This document shows positions 9,211 through 18,593 of a stretch of 64,000 nucleotides of DNA, in pieces. The DNA is from Micromonospora sp. HM5-17 (GTDB taxonomy: Bacteria; Actinomycetota; Actinomycetes; Mycobacteriales; Micromonosporaceae). The notes below the pieces were generated by a model, which saw nothing but the letters and a program-made list of their open reading frames with translations, did not search any database and had not been told where the DNA came from. The stretch's first letter is position 1; the number at the start of each line of letters is the position of its first letter. The translations under genes and the position numbers were made by a program. The stretch is from positions 856,326-920,325 of the forward strand of contig NZ_RJWA01000003.1 in NCBI RefSeq assembly GCF_003762835.1, read 5' to 3'.

Positions 9211-10821
9211 TCACCGCCCGGGGCCGAAGCGGTCCGGTGCCCAGAACCACTCCTCCGAGGCGCCGGCGTCGTCGTCCGCACCGGAGATGGTGACGTCGCT
9301 GACCTGGAGCGGAGGCGGTTCGGCGCCGTCCGGTGGCGGTGCGGTGAGCACGGAGCGGGGCCGGGGCGGACCGGCGGCGAGGAGCGGCAGCAGCAGGACC
9401 CCGAGGACGAGCGGGGCGGCCATGTAGCGGGCGGCCTGGGCGTTGTTGACCGCCAGGACCGAGAGCTGGTTGCCCAGGCTCAGCGCGGCGAGGACGAGCA
9501 GTGCCCGTTCCCGACGTCGCCAGGCCAGCAGCCCGACGACCAGGTACGCCAGGTAGGCCCAGGTGGCGCCGCGCCAGAGCAACCACTCGGGCCCGCTGAC
9601 CCGACGGGTCAGGGCGTCCGCGAGCGACCCGGCCCGTTCGCTGACCGGCTGGCTGAACGCGACGGCCCGGACCCGGTCGTCCGCGAACCGCGGATCGTGG
9701 TCGAGGTAGATCGGCAGGGCCCAGGCGGTCGGGGTGCGGCTCAGCACCCCGGCCGGGGTGGGCCGCCAGGCGATCGAGGCCCGGCACCAGCGGGCCTTCA
9801 GGACGGTCATCGGCGCGCGTCGGGCCAGTCGCCACCAGGCGGCGAGGAGGTCGGCCCGCCGGGCGGCCGCCGCCCGGCGGTCGAAGTCGGCGTGGTGGAC
9901 GGTGGGGTCGACGGTGTAGCAGTTGGCCGAGGAGCGCCAGTGCGCCAGCGGTGCCACCGTGGCCAGCAGCGCCGTCTCCTCGGCCGGGAAGTCCTGCGGG
10001 TCGGCGGCGTACCCGACCGCGAGGTCGGCGAGGAAGGTCTCGACCGCCACGATCGGGTCGCTGTCCCGAACCCCGACCGCGGGCAGCAGGGCCCAGTTGG
10101 CCAGCAGGGCCACCGTCGTCGCCACCATCCCGGCCAGCAGTATCCGTAGCGCGGTCCGCCGGACCAGCAGCGCGACCACGGCGACGACCGCCGCGACCAG
10201 GAACCCGTTCTGGCGGAACAGGCAGATCAGGGTCAGCGCGGCGACCACGGCAGCGAGCAGCGCCCGGGGAAACGCCGGGTGTCCGCCCGCCCGACGCCAC
10301 GCGACCAGCCGGGCCAGCGTGCCGAGCAGGAAGACGTGGCAGATGACGTACGGCACGTCCGTCCAGACGCAGAGCACGAAGGAGCCGACCGGCGGCAGCA
10401 GGACGACCGCGACGGCGGCGGCGCCCCAGCACCAGGCCGGGCCGCCGATCCGACGCAGCCCGGTGACGGCGTACGTCAACCCGGCGGCCAGCGCGCAGGC
10501 CTGGGCCAGGGTCAGCGCCCCGACCCCGCCGGTGAGCTGGATCGACAGCCAGACCAGCCCGGTGTAGGCGACCGGGTGGTGGCTGTTCCAGTTCCCGGTG
10601 GTCGCCTGCCAGACGTGGTCGAGCGAGTCCGGGCTGAACAGCCCCGGATACCTGGCGGCCCACCAGACGACCAGCACGGCCTGCGTCAGGACGAAGGTGG
10701 TGCCGCCGAGTGGGGGCCGCCGCCGGTGCCGACGCCGCGCCGGCCCGTCCAGCGGGTCGGTGTGGCGGTCCGGCGACGCCTCGGCCAGGTGGACCGGTCC
10801 GGCGACCACCTCGTGCGTCAT
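9211..10821 (-). CDS. polytopic membrane protein, GT-C-like
   Basis: This 536-residue integral membrane protein has about ten hydrophobic helices. After a basic, proline-rich N-terminus (1-45), the first helix is followed by an extracellular loop reading RYPGLFSPDSLDHVWQATTG and NWNSHHPVAYTGLVW. An acidic residue in the first loop and a conserved HHP are typical of GT-C fold lipid-linked glycosyltransferases and DUF6020-like proteins. The ATG at 10821 follows GGGAGAGGGG. The C-terminal 60 residues are soluble. The donor, the acceptor and even enzymatic activity are unproven. Confidence 0.75.
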   Translation of the reverse strand: MTHEVVAGPVHLAEASPDRHTDPLDGPARRRHRRRPPLGGTTFVLTQAVLVVWWAARYPGLFSPDSLDHVWQATTGNWNSHHPVAYTGLVWLSIQLTGGVGALTLAQACALAAGLTYAVTGLRRIGGPAWCWGAAAVAVVLLPPVGSFVLCVWTDVPYVICHVFLLGTLARLVAWRRAGGHPAFPRALLAAVVAALTLICLFRQNGFLVAAVVAVVALLVRRTALRILLAGMVATTVALLANWALLPAVGVRDSDPIVAVETFLADLAVGYAADPQDFPAEETALLATVAPLAHWRSSANCYTVDPTVHHADFDRRAAAARRADLLAAWWRLARRAPMTVLKARWCRASIAWRPTPAGVLSRTPTAWALPIYLDHDPRFADDRVRAVAFSQPVSERAGSLADALTRRVSGPEWLLWRGATWAYLAYLVVGLLAWRRRERALLVLAALSLGNQLSVLAVNNAQAARYMAAPLVLGVLLLPLLAAGPPRPRSVLTAPPPDGAEPPPLQVSDVTISGADDDAGASEEWFWAPDRFGPGR

Positions 10822-11183
10822 TGCACCCCTCTCCCTCGCTTCCCCGGCGCACACGCCGGACGGCACTGTGAGGGGTGCACTGCTGGGCCATGGTATGGCC
10901 GCGGGACAGCGGCGGTCGGTGGAATGTCCGACTCCCGCCGAATCCGGGCCGGCCGGCCCCATCCGGCCTGGACCGTCAGCCGGCCGTTCGGCGCCGCTCG
11001 GCCGGGGCGGCGCCGCGTCAGCCCGGTGGGTCAGGGGTGGGCGGCCGGCAGGTCGCGGGGGACCGGGTCAGTCGCGGGGGAGACCGTGTCGTCAGTCATC
11101 CGCGCCGAGGGGTGGGGCGAGCGCGGTCCGACCACGGCGCCGGCCGGGGTGGAAGGGGGGCCGCGCCGGCGGGCGGTCTCGGC
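10822..11183. other. intergenic region with no recognised gene
   Basis: These 362 bases lie between the start of the GT-C-like gene and the end of the next minus-strand gene. No coding pattern on either strand, tRNA or convincing terminator was seen. TACCAT on the minus strand at 10890-10895 is a possible weak -10 box for the GT-C-like gene. Confidence 0.5.
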
Positions 11184-11585
11184 TCAGCTCTCCGGCTTGT
11201 CCGGCTCCCGGGGTGGCTCGCCGGCCTCCCGGCGCCGCAGCTCCTCCTCCCGGCGCCGCAGGTCCCGTTCCCACCGCTCGAACATCTCCCGGTCCTGCCG
11301 CGCCCGGCGCTCGTCCAGCGAGCGCAGGAACTCGGGGTCGTCGTCCGGGGCGAGGGGCCGGCGGTTGCGCCCGCCCAGGCCGGTGGAGGTACCGGCGGCG
11401 GGGAGCGGACGTCCGGCGGCGAACCAGACGATCGACCCGACGAGGGGGAAGAAGAGGATGATCAACACCCAGGCGATCCGGGGGAGCGCCCGAATCTCGT
11501 CCTCCTCGGCGGAGAGGCAGCTGATCAGGGCGACCACGGCCAGGATGAGTTGCCCGATGGCGAGGAGCGCATAGAGGCGGACCAT
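11184..11585 (-). CDS. PLD nuclease N-terminal domain (PLDc_N) membrane protein
   Basis: This 133-residue protein opens with two membrane helices (about 3-24 and 37-59). The second reads PRIAWVLIILFFPLVGSIVWF, which matches the PLDc_N signature (a Trp, a Pro-x-x-Gly turn, an aromatic end) found alone or before phospholipase D domains. No PLD catalytic HKD motif is present. The cytoplasmic tail (about 80-133) is highly charged and probably a short coiled coil rich in Arg and Glu. The role is unknown, likely membrane-associated. Two further membrane genes lie upstream on the same strand. Confidence 0.8.
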   Translation of the reverse strand: MVRLYALLAIGQLILAVVALISCLSAEEDEIRALPRIAWVLIILFFPLVGSIVWFAAGRPLPAAGTSTGLGGRNRRPLAPDDDPEFLRSLDERRARQDREMFERWERDLRRREEELRRREAGEPPREPDKPES

Positions 11586-11612
11586 GTGGCCATGATGACG
11601 TACCCGATTGGC

Positions 11613-11960
11613 TCAGCGCATCGGCGCCAGGACCAGCAGCACGCCGAGTACGGCGAAGCCGGCCGAGACCAGGGCGGCCAGCGGTAGGGCGAGCCGGTGG
11701 GCACCGGACGCCCCGGGGCCGGACCGGGGCGCCGACCCCGCGTACCGGGGAAAGGTCGCCACCAGGACGGCGAGCCAGCCGAGTCCGGTCAGCGCGGCGA
11801 GCACCGTGCCGGCGGTGCCCCGGGTGAGCGCCAGCCGGGTGGCGAGCACCGCGACCACGCTGACCGCGAGGACCGTCCGCCGCCAGGCCAGGCGGGTACG
11901 CTCCCGGGCCAGCCCGGGGTCCCGGACCGGCCCCTCCCGGTCGGCGGCGCGGCCCGTCAT
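11613..11960 (-). CDS. DUF202 domain membrane protein
   Basis: This 115-residue protein carries the DUF202 opening RERTRLAWRRTVLA at about residues 18-31, followed by three hydrophobic helices. The ATG at 11960 is the first sensible start. A second DUF202 protein lies 55 bases upstream on the same strand, so the two probably form a pair encoding small membrane proteins of unknown function. Such tandem DUF202/YidH genes are common in actinomycetes. Confidence 0.8.
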   Translation of the reverse strand: MTGRAADREGPVRDPGLARERTRLAWRRTVLAVSVVAVLATRLALTRGTAGTVLAALTGLGWLAVLVATFPRYAGSAPRSGPGASGAHRLALPLAALVSAGFAVLGVLLVLAPMR

Positions 11961-12015
11961 GACCGCTGTCGGCCGGCGTTCCGGGCCGGCCGGTCCCGAT
12001 CCCCGGTCCGGCGGG

Positions 12016-12414
12016 TCACGACTGCCGGACCGCCTGGACCAGCACCGCCACCACGAGCAGGACGGCGCCGAGCCCGACCAGCAGGGCGAGCAGCGCCGGG
12101 AACCGGGAGGCGGGCAGCTCCCGGCCGAGCCGGATGGCACGTTCGGCCCGGGCCCAGTGGTCCACGGCGCGGATCGCCACCGCCCCGCCGAGCAGTAGCA
12201 ACGCGATGGCGAGCACCTCGCGCAGGTGCCGTACGGGCAGTGGGGGCAGGAACTGCGCGACGGCGAGCCCACCGCCGACCAGCGCCAGCCCGGTACGCAA
12301 CCAGGCCAGGAATGTTCGTTCGTTGGCGAGCGAGAACCGGTAGTCCGGAGTCTCGCCGATCTCGCGGAGTTCGTGCGGATCGAACCACCGCCGGATCGCC
12401 TCGAACACGATCAC
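12016..12414 (-). CDS. YidH family (DUF202) membrane protein
   Basis: This 132-residue protein contains SLANERTFLAWLRTGLAL (about residues 28-45), the diagnostic YidH/DUF202 motif, then three hydrophobic helices. The start is a GTG at 12414 and the gene reads away from the GNAT gene at 12450. It is the first gene of the small DUF202 pair. YidH-like proteins are inner-membrane proteins without an assigned reaction. Confidence 0.85.
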   Translation of the reverse strand: MIVFEAIRRWFDPHELREIGETPDYRFSLANERTFLAWLRTGLALVGGGLAVAQFLPPLPVRHLREVLAIALLLLGGAVAIRAVDHWARAERAIRLGRELPASRFPALLALLVGLGAVLLVVAVLVQAVRQS

Positions 12415-12437
12415 GATTATCCGGTGGGCCTCGGCCT

Positions 12438-12443
12438 TAGCCT
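12438..12443 (+). promoter_or_regulatory. -10 box of a leaderless GNAT transcript
   Basis: TAGCCT ends 6 bases before the GTG at 12450, so transcription would begin at or next to the start codon. No good -35 box was found. Confidence 0.5.
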
Positions 12444-12449
12444 GGTCAG

Positions 12450-13268
12450 GTGAGCGATCTCGACGTCGACGTGCTCCGTACCGCCTACGACGCCCAGCTG
12501 CGGGCCCGGCCGCCGGAGCCGGTTCCCGAGGGCGTGACGGTGGAGCGCGATGGTCCGCTGCTGCGGATCCAGGGGCTCGGCCGGGGCGGCTTCGTCACCT
12601 ACCGCGACCTGGACGGGGTGCGGGGGACGGAGCTGGACGAGCTGATCGTCCGGCAGCGCGACCACTTCGCCGCGCGGGGCGAGCAGGTCGAGTGGAAGCT
12701 GCACGGCCACGACGAGCCCGCCGACCTGCCCGAGCGGCTGCGGGCCGCCGGCTTCGTCCCGGAGGAGCGGGAGACGGTCATGATCGGGCCGGTCGGACCG
12801 CTGGCGGCCACCCTCCCGGTCCTGCCCGAGGGCGTACGGCTGCGCGAGGTGACCGCCCGGGCGGACCTGGACCGCATCGGCGAGCTGACGTCGGTGATCT
12901 GGGGCGGCGACGGCGACTGGCTGGCGGAGGGGCTGGCCCGGGAGATCGCCGCCGGTGCCGCCCTGGACCAGCCGCCGCTCACCGTGGTGGTCGCCGAGAC
13001 CGACGCGGGCGAGCTGGTCAGTGCCGCCTGGGTCCGCTACGTCCCCGGGACCCGGTTCGCCACCCTCTGGGGCGGCGCGACCCTGCCGCGGTGGCGCCGC
13101 CGCGGCATCTACCGGGCGCTGGTCGCCTACCGGGCCCGGCTGGCCGAGGTACGCGGCTTTCCACTGTTGCAGGTGGACGCCTCCGACGACAGCCGGCCGA
13201 TTCTGCAACGGCTCGGGTTCGTCCCGGTCACCACCACGACCCCGTACGTCTACACTCCGAAGCCGTGA
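12450..13268 (+). CDS. GNAT family N-acetyltransferase
   Basis: This 272-residue protein has a C-terminal GNAT fold. About residues 195-225 include LWGGATLPRWRRRGIYRALV, where RRRGIY corresponds to the acetyl-CoA pyrophosphate loop, and the end reads ILQRLGFVPVTTTTPYVY, typical of motif B. The N-terminal half (about 1-120) may be a second, degenerate GNAT-like domain. The substrate is unknown. The GTG start sits directly after a -10-like box. Its stop overlaps the next gene's GTG by 3 bases, so the two are translationally coupled. Confidence 0.85.
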   Translation: MSDLDVDVLRTAYDAQLRARPPEPVPEGVTVERDGPLLRIQGLGRGGFVTYRDLDGVRGTELDELIVRQRDHFAARGEQVEWKLHGHDEPADLPERLRAAGFVPEERETVMIGPVGPLAATLPVLPEGVRLREVTARADLDRIGELTSVIWGGDGDWLAEGLAREIAAGAALDQPPLTVVVAETDAGELVSAAWVRYVPGTRFATLWGGATLPRWRRRGIYRALVAYRARLAEVRGFPLLQVDASDDSRPILQRLGFVPVTTTTPYVYTPKP

Positions 13269-13666
13269 TCGAACCGCTGACCGACGAGGAGCAGGCGATC
13301 CTGAAACGGGCCGCCTTCGGCGCGGTCCTGCTGGTGTCCAATGCCGAGCCGGGCGCGTTCTCCATGATCAAGGAGAGCATCGCGGCGTCGAACACGTTCG
13401 CCGGCACCACCGGACTGGTCCGGGAGTCGCTGACCACCGGCGCGTTGCCGCACTTCCCGGCCGGGACCGACGTGCCGGCGGCGGTGCTGCCGGCGCTGCG
13501 CCGCGCGATGGAGATCCTCCGGTCCAAGGCACCGGACGAGGCGGCCCGGTACCGGTCGGCGGTGTTGGACGCCGCCGAGGAGGTGGCCCGGGCGCACGAC
13601 GGGGTCAGCCCGAACGAGGCGGCGATGATCGACGGCATCCGGGCCGCCCTCGACTCCGCCGCCTGA
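13265..13666 (+). CDS. conserved hypothetical protein
   Basis: This 133-residue soluble protein is coupled to the GNAT gene through an overlapping GTGA. It looks mostly helical, with the segments LTDEEQAILKRAAFGAVLLV and MIDGIRAALDS; no enzyme motif or membrane helix is visible. Proteins of this size next to acetyltransferases are common in Micromonosporaceae, but I cannot assign a function. Confidence 0.7.
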   Translation: MIEPLTDEEQAILKRAAFGAVLLVSNAEPGAFSMIKESIAASNTFAGTTGLVRESLTTGALPHFPAGTDVPAAVLPALRRAMEILRSKAPDEAARYRSAVLDAAEEVARAHDGVSPNEAAMIDGIRAALDSAA

Positions 13667-14063
13667 GCGTCGGCTCGCGCCCGAGGTCGCGACGACCGCG
13701 CCCGCGTCGCGCCGGGTGGCCGTGCCGGCGCCTCCGTCTCCCGGCGGCCGCGCCCGGCGCCTCGGCCGCGTGATGGATCGCGGGACCGATGGGCTCGTCG
13801 AGGTCGAATCGGTGTTGTTCGATGGGTGGAGTCCCGTCGGGTGGGCCCCAGGTGAGCCGGGTCACTCCGGCGAGGTCCGGAGCCCTATGCTACTTGTGGG
13901 TAACATTGCCGTCACGGGGGCAACTCCCCGCCTCCCGGGCGCGGCTGGTCGTCCGTTGCGGCTGACCGATCGTTAAGGTAGGCGGGAGGTGCCCGGACCG
14001 AACCGGGCGGGCAGCGTCGCAGGCGGCGGGATCGCCAACAACAGGAGGGGTCGTCGAAGCGCG
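13667..14063. other. intergenic region upstream of etfB
   Basis: This gap of about 400 bases contains TATGCT at 13886-13891 and TAAGGT at 13974-13979, both possible -10 boxes for the etfBA operon. No convincing gene was found in it. Confidence 0.5.
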
Positions 14064-14843
14064 ATGAACATCGTCGTACTCGTCAAGCAGGTGCCCGATT
14101 CGAGCATGGACCGCAGCCTGCGCAGTGACGACAACACCGTCGACCGGGGGTCGGCAAGCAACGTCATCAACGAGATGGACGAGTACGCCATCGAGGAGGC
14201 GTTGCGCGTCAAGGAGGCGCACGGCGGTGAGGTGACGGTCCTGACGATGGGACCGAGCCAGGCCACCGAGTCGATTCGCAAGGCGTTGCAGCTCGGCGCC
14301 GACAAGGCCGTACACGTCCTCGACGACGCGTTGGCGGGCTCCTGCGCGGTGGCCACCTCCCGGGTGCTCGCCGCGGCTCTCGGGCAGCTCAACCCCGACC
14401 TGGTCCTCTGCGGGGCCGAGTCGACGGACGGCCGGGTGCAGGTGATGCCGCACATGCTGGCCGAACGGCTCGGCATCGCCGCGCTGACCGGCGCCCGCAA
14501 GCTCACCGTCGACGGCAGCACCCTGACGGTGGAACGGCAGACCGAGGAGGGGTACGAGGTGGTGACCGCGAGTACGCCGGCCATCGTCTCGGTCTGGGAC
14601 ACCATCAACCAGGTTCGCCTCGCCTCGTTCAAGGGCATCATGGCCGCCAAGAAGAAGCCGGTGCAGACCCTCTCCCTTGCCGACCTCGGAGTGCCGGCGG
14701 AGGAGGTCGGCACCGCCGGGGCGACCAGCGAGGTCGTCTCCCACCGGCGCCGCCCGCCGCGTTCGGTGGGGCAGCGGATCACCGACGACGGCACCGGCGG
14801 CGTCAGGCTGGTCGAGTTCCTCGCCGCCGAGAAGTTCGTCTGA
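14064..14843 (+). CDS. etfB: electron transfer flavoprotein beta subunit
   Basis: This 259-residue subunit begins MNIVVLVKQVPDS, the family opening. It contains NEMDEYAIEEALRVKE, and further on VLCGAESTDGRVQVMPHML in the AMP-binding region. EtfB and EtfA form a soluble dimer that accepts electrons from acyl-CoA dehydrogenases and passes them to ETF-quinone oxidoreductase. AGGAGGGG lies upstream at 14043-14050, a rather long 13 bases from the ATG. etfA follows 30 bases later on the same strand. Confidence 0.97.
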   Translation: MNIVVLVKQVPDSSMDRSLRSDDNTVDRGSASNVINEMDEYAIEEALRVKEAHGGEVTVLTMGPSQATESIRKALQLGADKAVHVLDDALAGSCAVATSRVLAAALGQLNPDLVLCGAESTDGRVQVMPHMLAERLGIAALTGARKLTVDGSTLTVERQTEEGYEVVTASTPAIVSVWDTINQVRLASFKGIMAAKKKPVQTLSLADLGVPAEEVGTAGATSEVVSHRRRPPRSVGQRITDDGTGGVRLVEFLAAEKFV

Positions 14844-14873
14844 GCGGGCCCGAGAGACAGGAGAGGATTGGCC

Positions 14874-15833
14874 ATGGCTGAGGTACTCGTCGTCGTCGAA
14901 GCCACCCGGGAGCTCGGCGTCAAGAAGGTCACGCTCGAACTGCTCACCCTCGCCCGCCAGCTCGGCAGCCCGTCCGCCGTGGTGCTCGGCGGTCCCGGCG
15001 CCGCCGACCGGCTCGGCGCCCAGCTCGGCGAGTACGGCGCGGAGAAGATCTACGCGGCGGAGCACGAGGATATCGACGGCTACCTGGTGGCGCCGAAGGC
15101 GACCGTGCTGGCCGACCTGGTCCGGCGGGTGCAGCCGGCCGCGGTGCTGCTGGCGTCCAGCCAGGAGGGGAAGGAGATCGCCGGCCGGCTGGCGGTCAAA
15201 CTGGACAACGGCCTGCTCACCGACGTGTCCGAGCTGGCACCGGACGGCACCGCGACCCAGGTCGTCTTCGCCGGCTCGACCATCGTCACCTCGCGGGTCA
15301 CCCGGGGGCTGCCGCTGGTGACCGTGCGGTCGAACTCGGTCACACCCGCCCCGGCCCCGGCCACCCCGACCGTCGAGCGGCTCGACGTCGTTCTCGGCGA
15401 GGCGGACAAGCTGGCCCGGGTGCTCGACCGGGTGGCCGAGCAGAAGGGGAGCCGCCCGGAGCTGACCGAGGCGTCGGTGGTGGTCTCCGGCGGGCGTGGC
15501 GTCGGCAGCGCGGACAACTTCAAGCTGGTCGAGGAGCTGGCCGACCTGCTCGGCGGCGCGGTCGGCGCCTCCCGGGCCGCGGTCGACTCCGGCTTCTACC
15601 CCCACCAGTACCAGGTGGGGCAGACCGGCAAGACCGTCTCGCCGCAGCTCTACATCGCCCTGGGCATCTCGGGCGCGATCCAGCACCGCGCCGGGATGCA
15701 GACCTCGAAGACGATCGTCGCGGTCAACAAGGACCCCGAGGCGCCGATCTTCGAACTCGCCGACTTCGGTGTGGTGGGCGACCTGTTCAAGGTCGTACCG
15801 CAGGCCGTCGAGGAGATCCGCAAGCGCCGGTGA
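14874..15833 (+). CDS. etfA: electron transfer flavoprotein alpha subunit
   Basis: This 319-residue subunit has an N-terminal domain (about 1-185) and the C-terminal FAD domain. Visible motifs are [40 protein letters not shown] and [18 protein letters not shown], which bind FAD. The ATG at 14874 follows GGAGAGG and is preferred to the TTG six bases upstream. It pairs with EtfB. A hairpin closes the operon at 15851. Confidence 0.97.
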   Translation: MAEVLVVVEATRELGVKKVTLELLTLARQLGSPSAVVLGGPGAADRLGAQLGEYGAEKIYAAEHEDIDGYLVAPKATVLADLVRRVQPAAVLLASSQEGKEIAGRLAVKLDNGLLTDVSELAPDGTATQVVFAGSTIVTSRVTRGLPLVTVRSNSVTPAPAPATPTVERLDVVLGEADKLARVLDRVAEQKGSRPELTEASVVVSGGRGVGSADNFKLVEELADLLGGAVGASRAAVDSGFYPHQYQVGQTGKTVSPQLYIALGISGAIQHRAGMQTSKTIVAVNKDPEAPIFELADFGVVGDLFKVVPQAVEEIRKRR

Positions 15834-15850
15834 CGCCGGCGAACCAGCCG

Positions 15851-15896
15851 GACGGCGGCCGGGCCACGCTCTCGGGGCGGCCCGGCCGCCGCCGTC
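15851..15896 (+). terminator. etfBA terminator
   Basis: GACGGCGGCCGGGCC pairs with GGCCCGGCCGCC-GCC-GTC (12 continuous pairs, a 3-nt bulge, then 3 more), beginning 18 bases after the etfA stop. Confidence 0.65.
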
Positions 15897-16059
15897 TTCG
15901 GCGGCCGTCCGTTGGTGCCGTGTGCGGCGATCGTCCGTCCGTGCTGTATTCGGCGGTCGTCCGGTCGCCGCCGGCCGGTCGGGGCGGGTTTCCCGGTCCG
16001 GCCGGACCGCCGCGGTGGCCGGAGCCGGCAGGCCGCGCGGATCCGTCCGCTGTCGTGAC

Positions 16060-16065
16060 TAGGCT
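16060..16065 (+). promoter_or_regulatory. -10 box of a leaderless cysteine desulfurase transcript
   Basis: TAGGCT is separated from the ATG at 16073 by 7 bases, with no ribosome-binding site between them. This fits a leaderless mRNA. Confidence 0.55.
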
Positions 16066-16072
16066 GGACCCG

Positions 16073-17251
16073 ATGAACTATCTGGACCACGCGGCGACGA
16101 CTCCGATGCTCGACGAGGCGTTGGAGGCGTACGTCGCGACCGCGCGCGAGGTCGGCAACCCGTCGTCGCTCCACGCCGCCGGCCGCCTGGCCCGGCGCCG
16201 GGTCGAGGAGTCCCGGGAGCGGGTGGCCGCCGCGTTGGGCGCCCGGCCGTCCGAGGTCGTCTTCACCGGCGGCGGCACCGAGAGCGACAACCTCGCGGTC
16301 AAGGGCATCTTCTGGGCCCGACGGGCCGCCGACCCGGGCCGGGCCCGGGTGGTGGCGAGCGCGATCGAACACCACGCGGTGCTCGACCCGGTCGAGTGGC
16401 TGGTACGCCACGAGGGCGCCTCGGCGAGCTGGCTGCCGGTCGACGGCGCGGGCCGGCTCACCCCGGAGACGCTGGCCGCCGTTCTCGACGAGCACGCCGC
16501 CGAGGTGGCCCTGATCTCGGTGATGTGGGCCAACAACGAGGTCGGTACGGTCCAGCCGATCGCCGAGCTCGCCGAGGTCGCCGCGGCGTACGGCATCCCG
16601 TTCCACACCGACGCGGTGCAGGCCGTCGGCCAGGTGCCCGTCGACTTCGCCGCCAGCGGCGTGTCGGCGCTCACCGTGACCGGGCACAAGCTCGGCGGAC
16701 CGATCGGGGTGGGTGCCCTGTTGCTCAGCCGCGACGTGACCGCCACGCCCGTCCTGCACGGCGGCGGCCAGGAGCGTGACGTCCGGTCCGGCACCCTGGA
16801 CGCGCCCGGGATCGTCGCCTTCGCGGTCGCGGTCGAGGCCGCGGTCAAGACCCAACAGGAGTACGCCGCCCGGGTCGGCGCGCTCCGCGACGACCTGGTT
16901 GCCCGGGTCCGGCAGGCGGTGCCGGAGGCGATCTACAACGGCGACCCGGACAACCGACTGCCCGGCAACGCCCACTTCTCCTTCCCCGGCTGCGAGGGCG
17001 ACGCCCTGCTTCTCCTTCTCGACGCGCAGGGCATCGCCTGCTCGACCGGGTCGGCCTGCTCCGCCGGGGTGGCCCAGCCCTCGCACGTGCTGCTGGCGAT
17101 GGGGGCGGACGACGACAGGGCCCGCTCCTCGCTGCGCTTCTCCCTCGGCCACACCTCGACCGCCGAGGACGTCGACGCCCTGATCGCCGCCCTGCCCGGA
17201 GCCGTCGAGCGGGCCCGCCGGGCGGGCGCGATCCGATCCGCGCGCGCCTGA
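16073..17251 (+). CDS. cysteine desulfurase (NifS/IscS class)
   Basis: This 392-residue PLP enzyme begins [11 protein letters not shown], as in IscS/NifS proteins. The PLP lysine is Lys206 in [12 protein letters not shown]. The catalytic Cys329 sits in STGSACSAG on the C-terminal loop, and the class I signature [12 protein letters not shown] is present. It removes sulfur from cysteine as a persulfide. The next gene, 57 bases on, is mnmA, which takes that sulfur for tRNA 2-thiouridine, so tRNA thiolation is its likely main job (context). A separate suf system for Fe-S clusters would be expected elsewhere. Confidence 0.95.
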   Translation: MNYLDHAATTPMLDEALEAYVATAREVGNPSSLHAAGRLARRRVEESRERVAAALGARPSEVVFTGGGTESDNLAVKGIFWARRAADPGRARVVASAIEHHAVLDPVEWLVRHEGASASWLPVDGAGRLTPETLAAVLDEHAAEVALISVMWANNEVGTVQPIAELAEVAAAYGIPFHTDAVQAVGQVPVDFAASGVSALTVTGHKLGGPIGVGALLLSRDVTATPVLHGGGQERDVRSGTLDAPGIVAFAVAVEAAVKTQQEYAARVGALRDDLVARVRQAVPEAIYNGDPDNRLPGNAHFSFPGCEGDALLLLLDAQGIACSTGSACSAGVAQPSHVLLAMGADDDRARSSLRFSLGHTSTAEDVDALIAALPGAVERARRAGAIRSARA

Positions 17252-17282
17252 CGGCGGCCGGAACACCGCTGGTCGGGGCGGC

Positions 17283-17288
17283 TAGGCT
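17283..17288 (+). promoter_or_regulatory. candidate -10 box of mnmA
   Basis: TAGGCT lies 20 bases before the mnmA GTG; GGAG at 17297-17300 would be its ribosome-binding site. mnmA may therefore have its own promoter besides read-through from the desulfurase gene. Confidence 0.45.
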
Positions 17289-17308
17289 CGGAGGGTGGAG
17301 GTGGACCG

Positions 17309-18436
17309 GTGAAGGTGTTGGCAGCCATGTCCGGCGGCGTGGACTCGGCGGTCGCCGCGGCGCGGGCGGTGGAGGCCGGGCACGACGTGACGGGTGTGCA
17401 CCTCGCGCTGGCCCGGAACCCGCAGACCTACCGGACCGGGGCCCGGGGCTGCTGCACGCTGGAGGACTCCCGGGACGCCCGGCGGGCCGCCGACGTGATC
17501 GGGATCCCGTTCTACGTCTGGGACCTGGCCGATCGGTTCCACGCCGACGTGGTGGAGGACTTCGTCGCCGAGTACGCGGCGGGCCGTACCCCGAATCCCT
17601 GTCTGCGCTGCAACGAGAAGATCAAGTTCGCCGCGGTGCTGGACCGGGCGGTCGCCCTCGGGTTCGACGCGGTGGTCACCGGCCACCACGCCCGCCTCGG
17701 CCCCGACGGGCTGCTGCGGCGTAGCGTCGACACGGCCAAGGACCAGTCGTACGTGCTGGCGGTGCTGACCCGGGAGCAGCTCGACCGGTCGATCTTCCCG
17801 CTCGGCGACTCGACCAAGGCCGAGGTGCGCGCCGAGGCGGCCCGGCGCGGTCTGGCGGTGGCTGACAAGCCGGACTCGCACGACATCTGCTTCATCGCCG
17901 ACGGCGACACCCGGCGCTTCCTCGCCGAGCGGCTCGGCGAGGCCCCGGGGGACATCGTCGACGCCCAGACCGGGGCGGTGGTCGGCACCCACCGCGGGGC
18001 GTACGCCTACACGGTCGGCCAACGCAGGGGGCTGTCGCTCGGCGTGCCCGCGCCGGACGGCCGGCCGCGGTACGTCCTGTCGATCACGCCGAAGACCAAC
18101 ACCGTCACCGTCGGCCCCGCCGAGGCGCTGGAGGTCTCCACCGTGTACGCGGAGCGCCCGGTCTGGACCGGAGGTCCGACGCCGACCGGCCCCGTCGAGT
18201 GCCTGGTGCAGCTCCGGGCGCACGGCCAGGTGGTGCCGGCGACCGTCCGGCTCGACGGCGGCTCGTTCCGGGCCGACCTGCACCAGCCGGTCCGCGGGGT
18301 CGCCGCCGGCCAGGCCATCGTGGCCTACCGGCCCGACCCGGGCGGCGACATCGTGCTCGGTTCGGCCACCATCAGCGGCACCGCCACGCCGCTCCGCTCG
18401 CCGGTCGCCGCCGGCGCGGCCTCGCCCGGGGCCTGA
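17309..18436 (+). CDS. mnmA: tRNA-specific 2-thiouridylase MnmA
   Basis: This 375-residue ATP-pyrophosphatase places sulfur on U34 of tRNA(Lys, Glu, Gln). The PP-loop SGGVDSA is at residues 8-14. The two active cysteines are Cys101 in [12 protein letters not shown] and Cys194 in SHDICFI. The central domain has TGHHARLG, the C-terminal beta-barrel starts at about 280. The GTG at 17309 follows GGAGGTGG. Position after the cysteine desulfurase supports a shared thiolation pathway. Confidence 0.96.
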   Translation: MKVLAAMSGGVDSAVAAARAVEAGHDVTGVHLALARNPQTYRTGARGCCTLEDSRDARRAADVIGIPFYVWDLADRFHADVVEDFVAEYAAGRTPNPCLRCNEKIKFAAVLDRAVALGFDAVVTGHHARLGPDGLLRRSVDTAKDQSYVLAVLTREQLDRSIFPLGDSTKAEVRAEAARRGLAVADKPDSHDICFIADGDTRRFLAERLGEAPGDIVDAQTGAVVGTHRGAYAYTVGQRRGLSLGVPAPDGRPRYVLSITPKTNTVTVGPAEALEVSTVYAERPVWTGGPTPTGPVECLVQLRAHGQVVPATVRLDGGSFRADLHQPVRGVAAGQAIVAYRPDPGGDIVLGSATISGTATPLRSPVAAGAASPGA

Positions 18437-18544
18437 CACACACCCGGCTTCGATACCGGTCGGCTCGAGCACCGTCATCCCGGGACGCAGCTCGGGGCCG
18501 GTGCCGGGAGCGCCCGTGAGCCCGGCGTCGCGTGGCGGTCGCCG

Positions 18545-18573
18545 GCCGGACCCGTACGCGGGTCGGGTCCGGC
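18545..18573 (+). terminator. mnmA terminator
   Basis: A perfect 10-bp stem GCCGGACCCG / CGGGTCCGGC with a 9-nt loop lies just ahead of the promoter of the next gene. Confidence 0.65.
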
Positions 18574-18581
18574 GCCCGCAC

Positions 18582-18587
18582 TAGCCT
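18582..18587 (+). promoter_or_regulatory. -10 box of a leaderless transcript (MetE-like gene)
   Basis: TAGCCT is followed after 6 bases by the GTG start at 18594, without room for a ribosome-binding site. Confidence 0.55.
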
Positions 18588-18593
18588 TTCCGG

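Noticed and set aside
13605..13865. Minus-strand open frame downstream of the hypothetical protein
   Set aside because: No ribosome-binding site, Arg-rich random composition and overlap with the end of a better gene.
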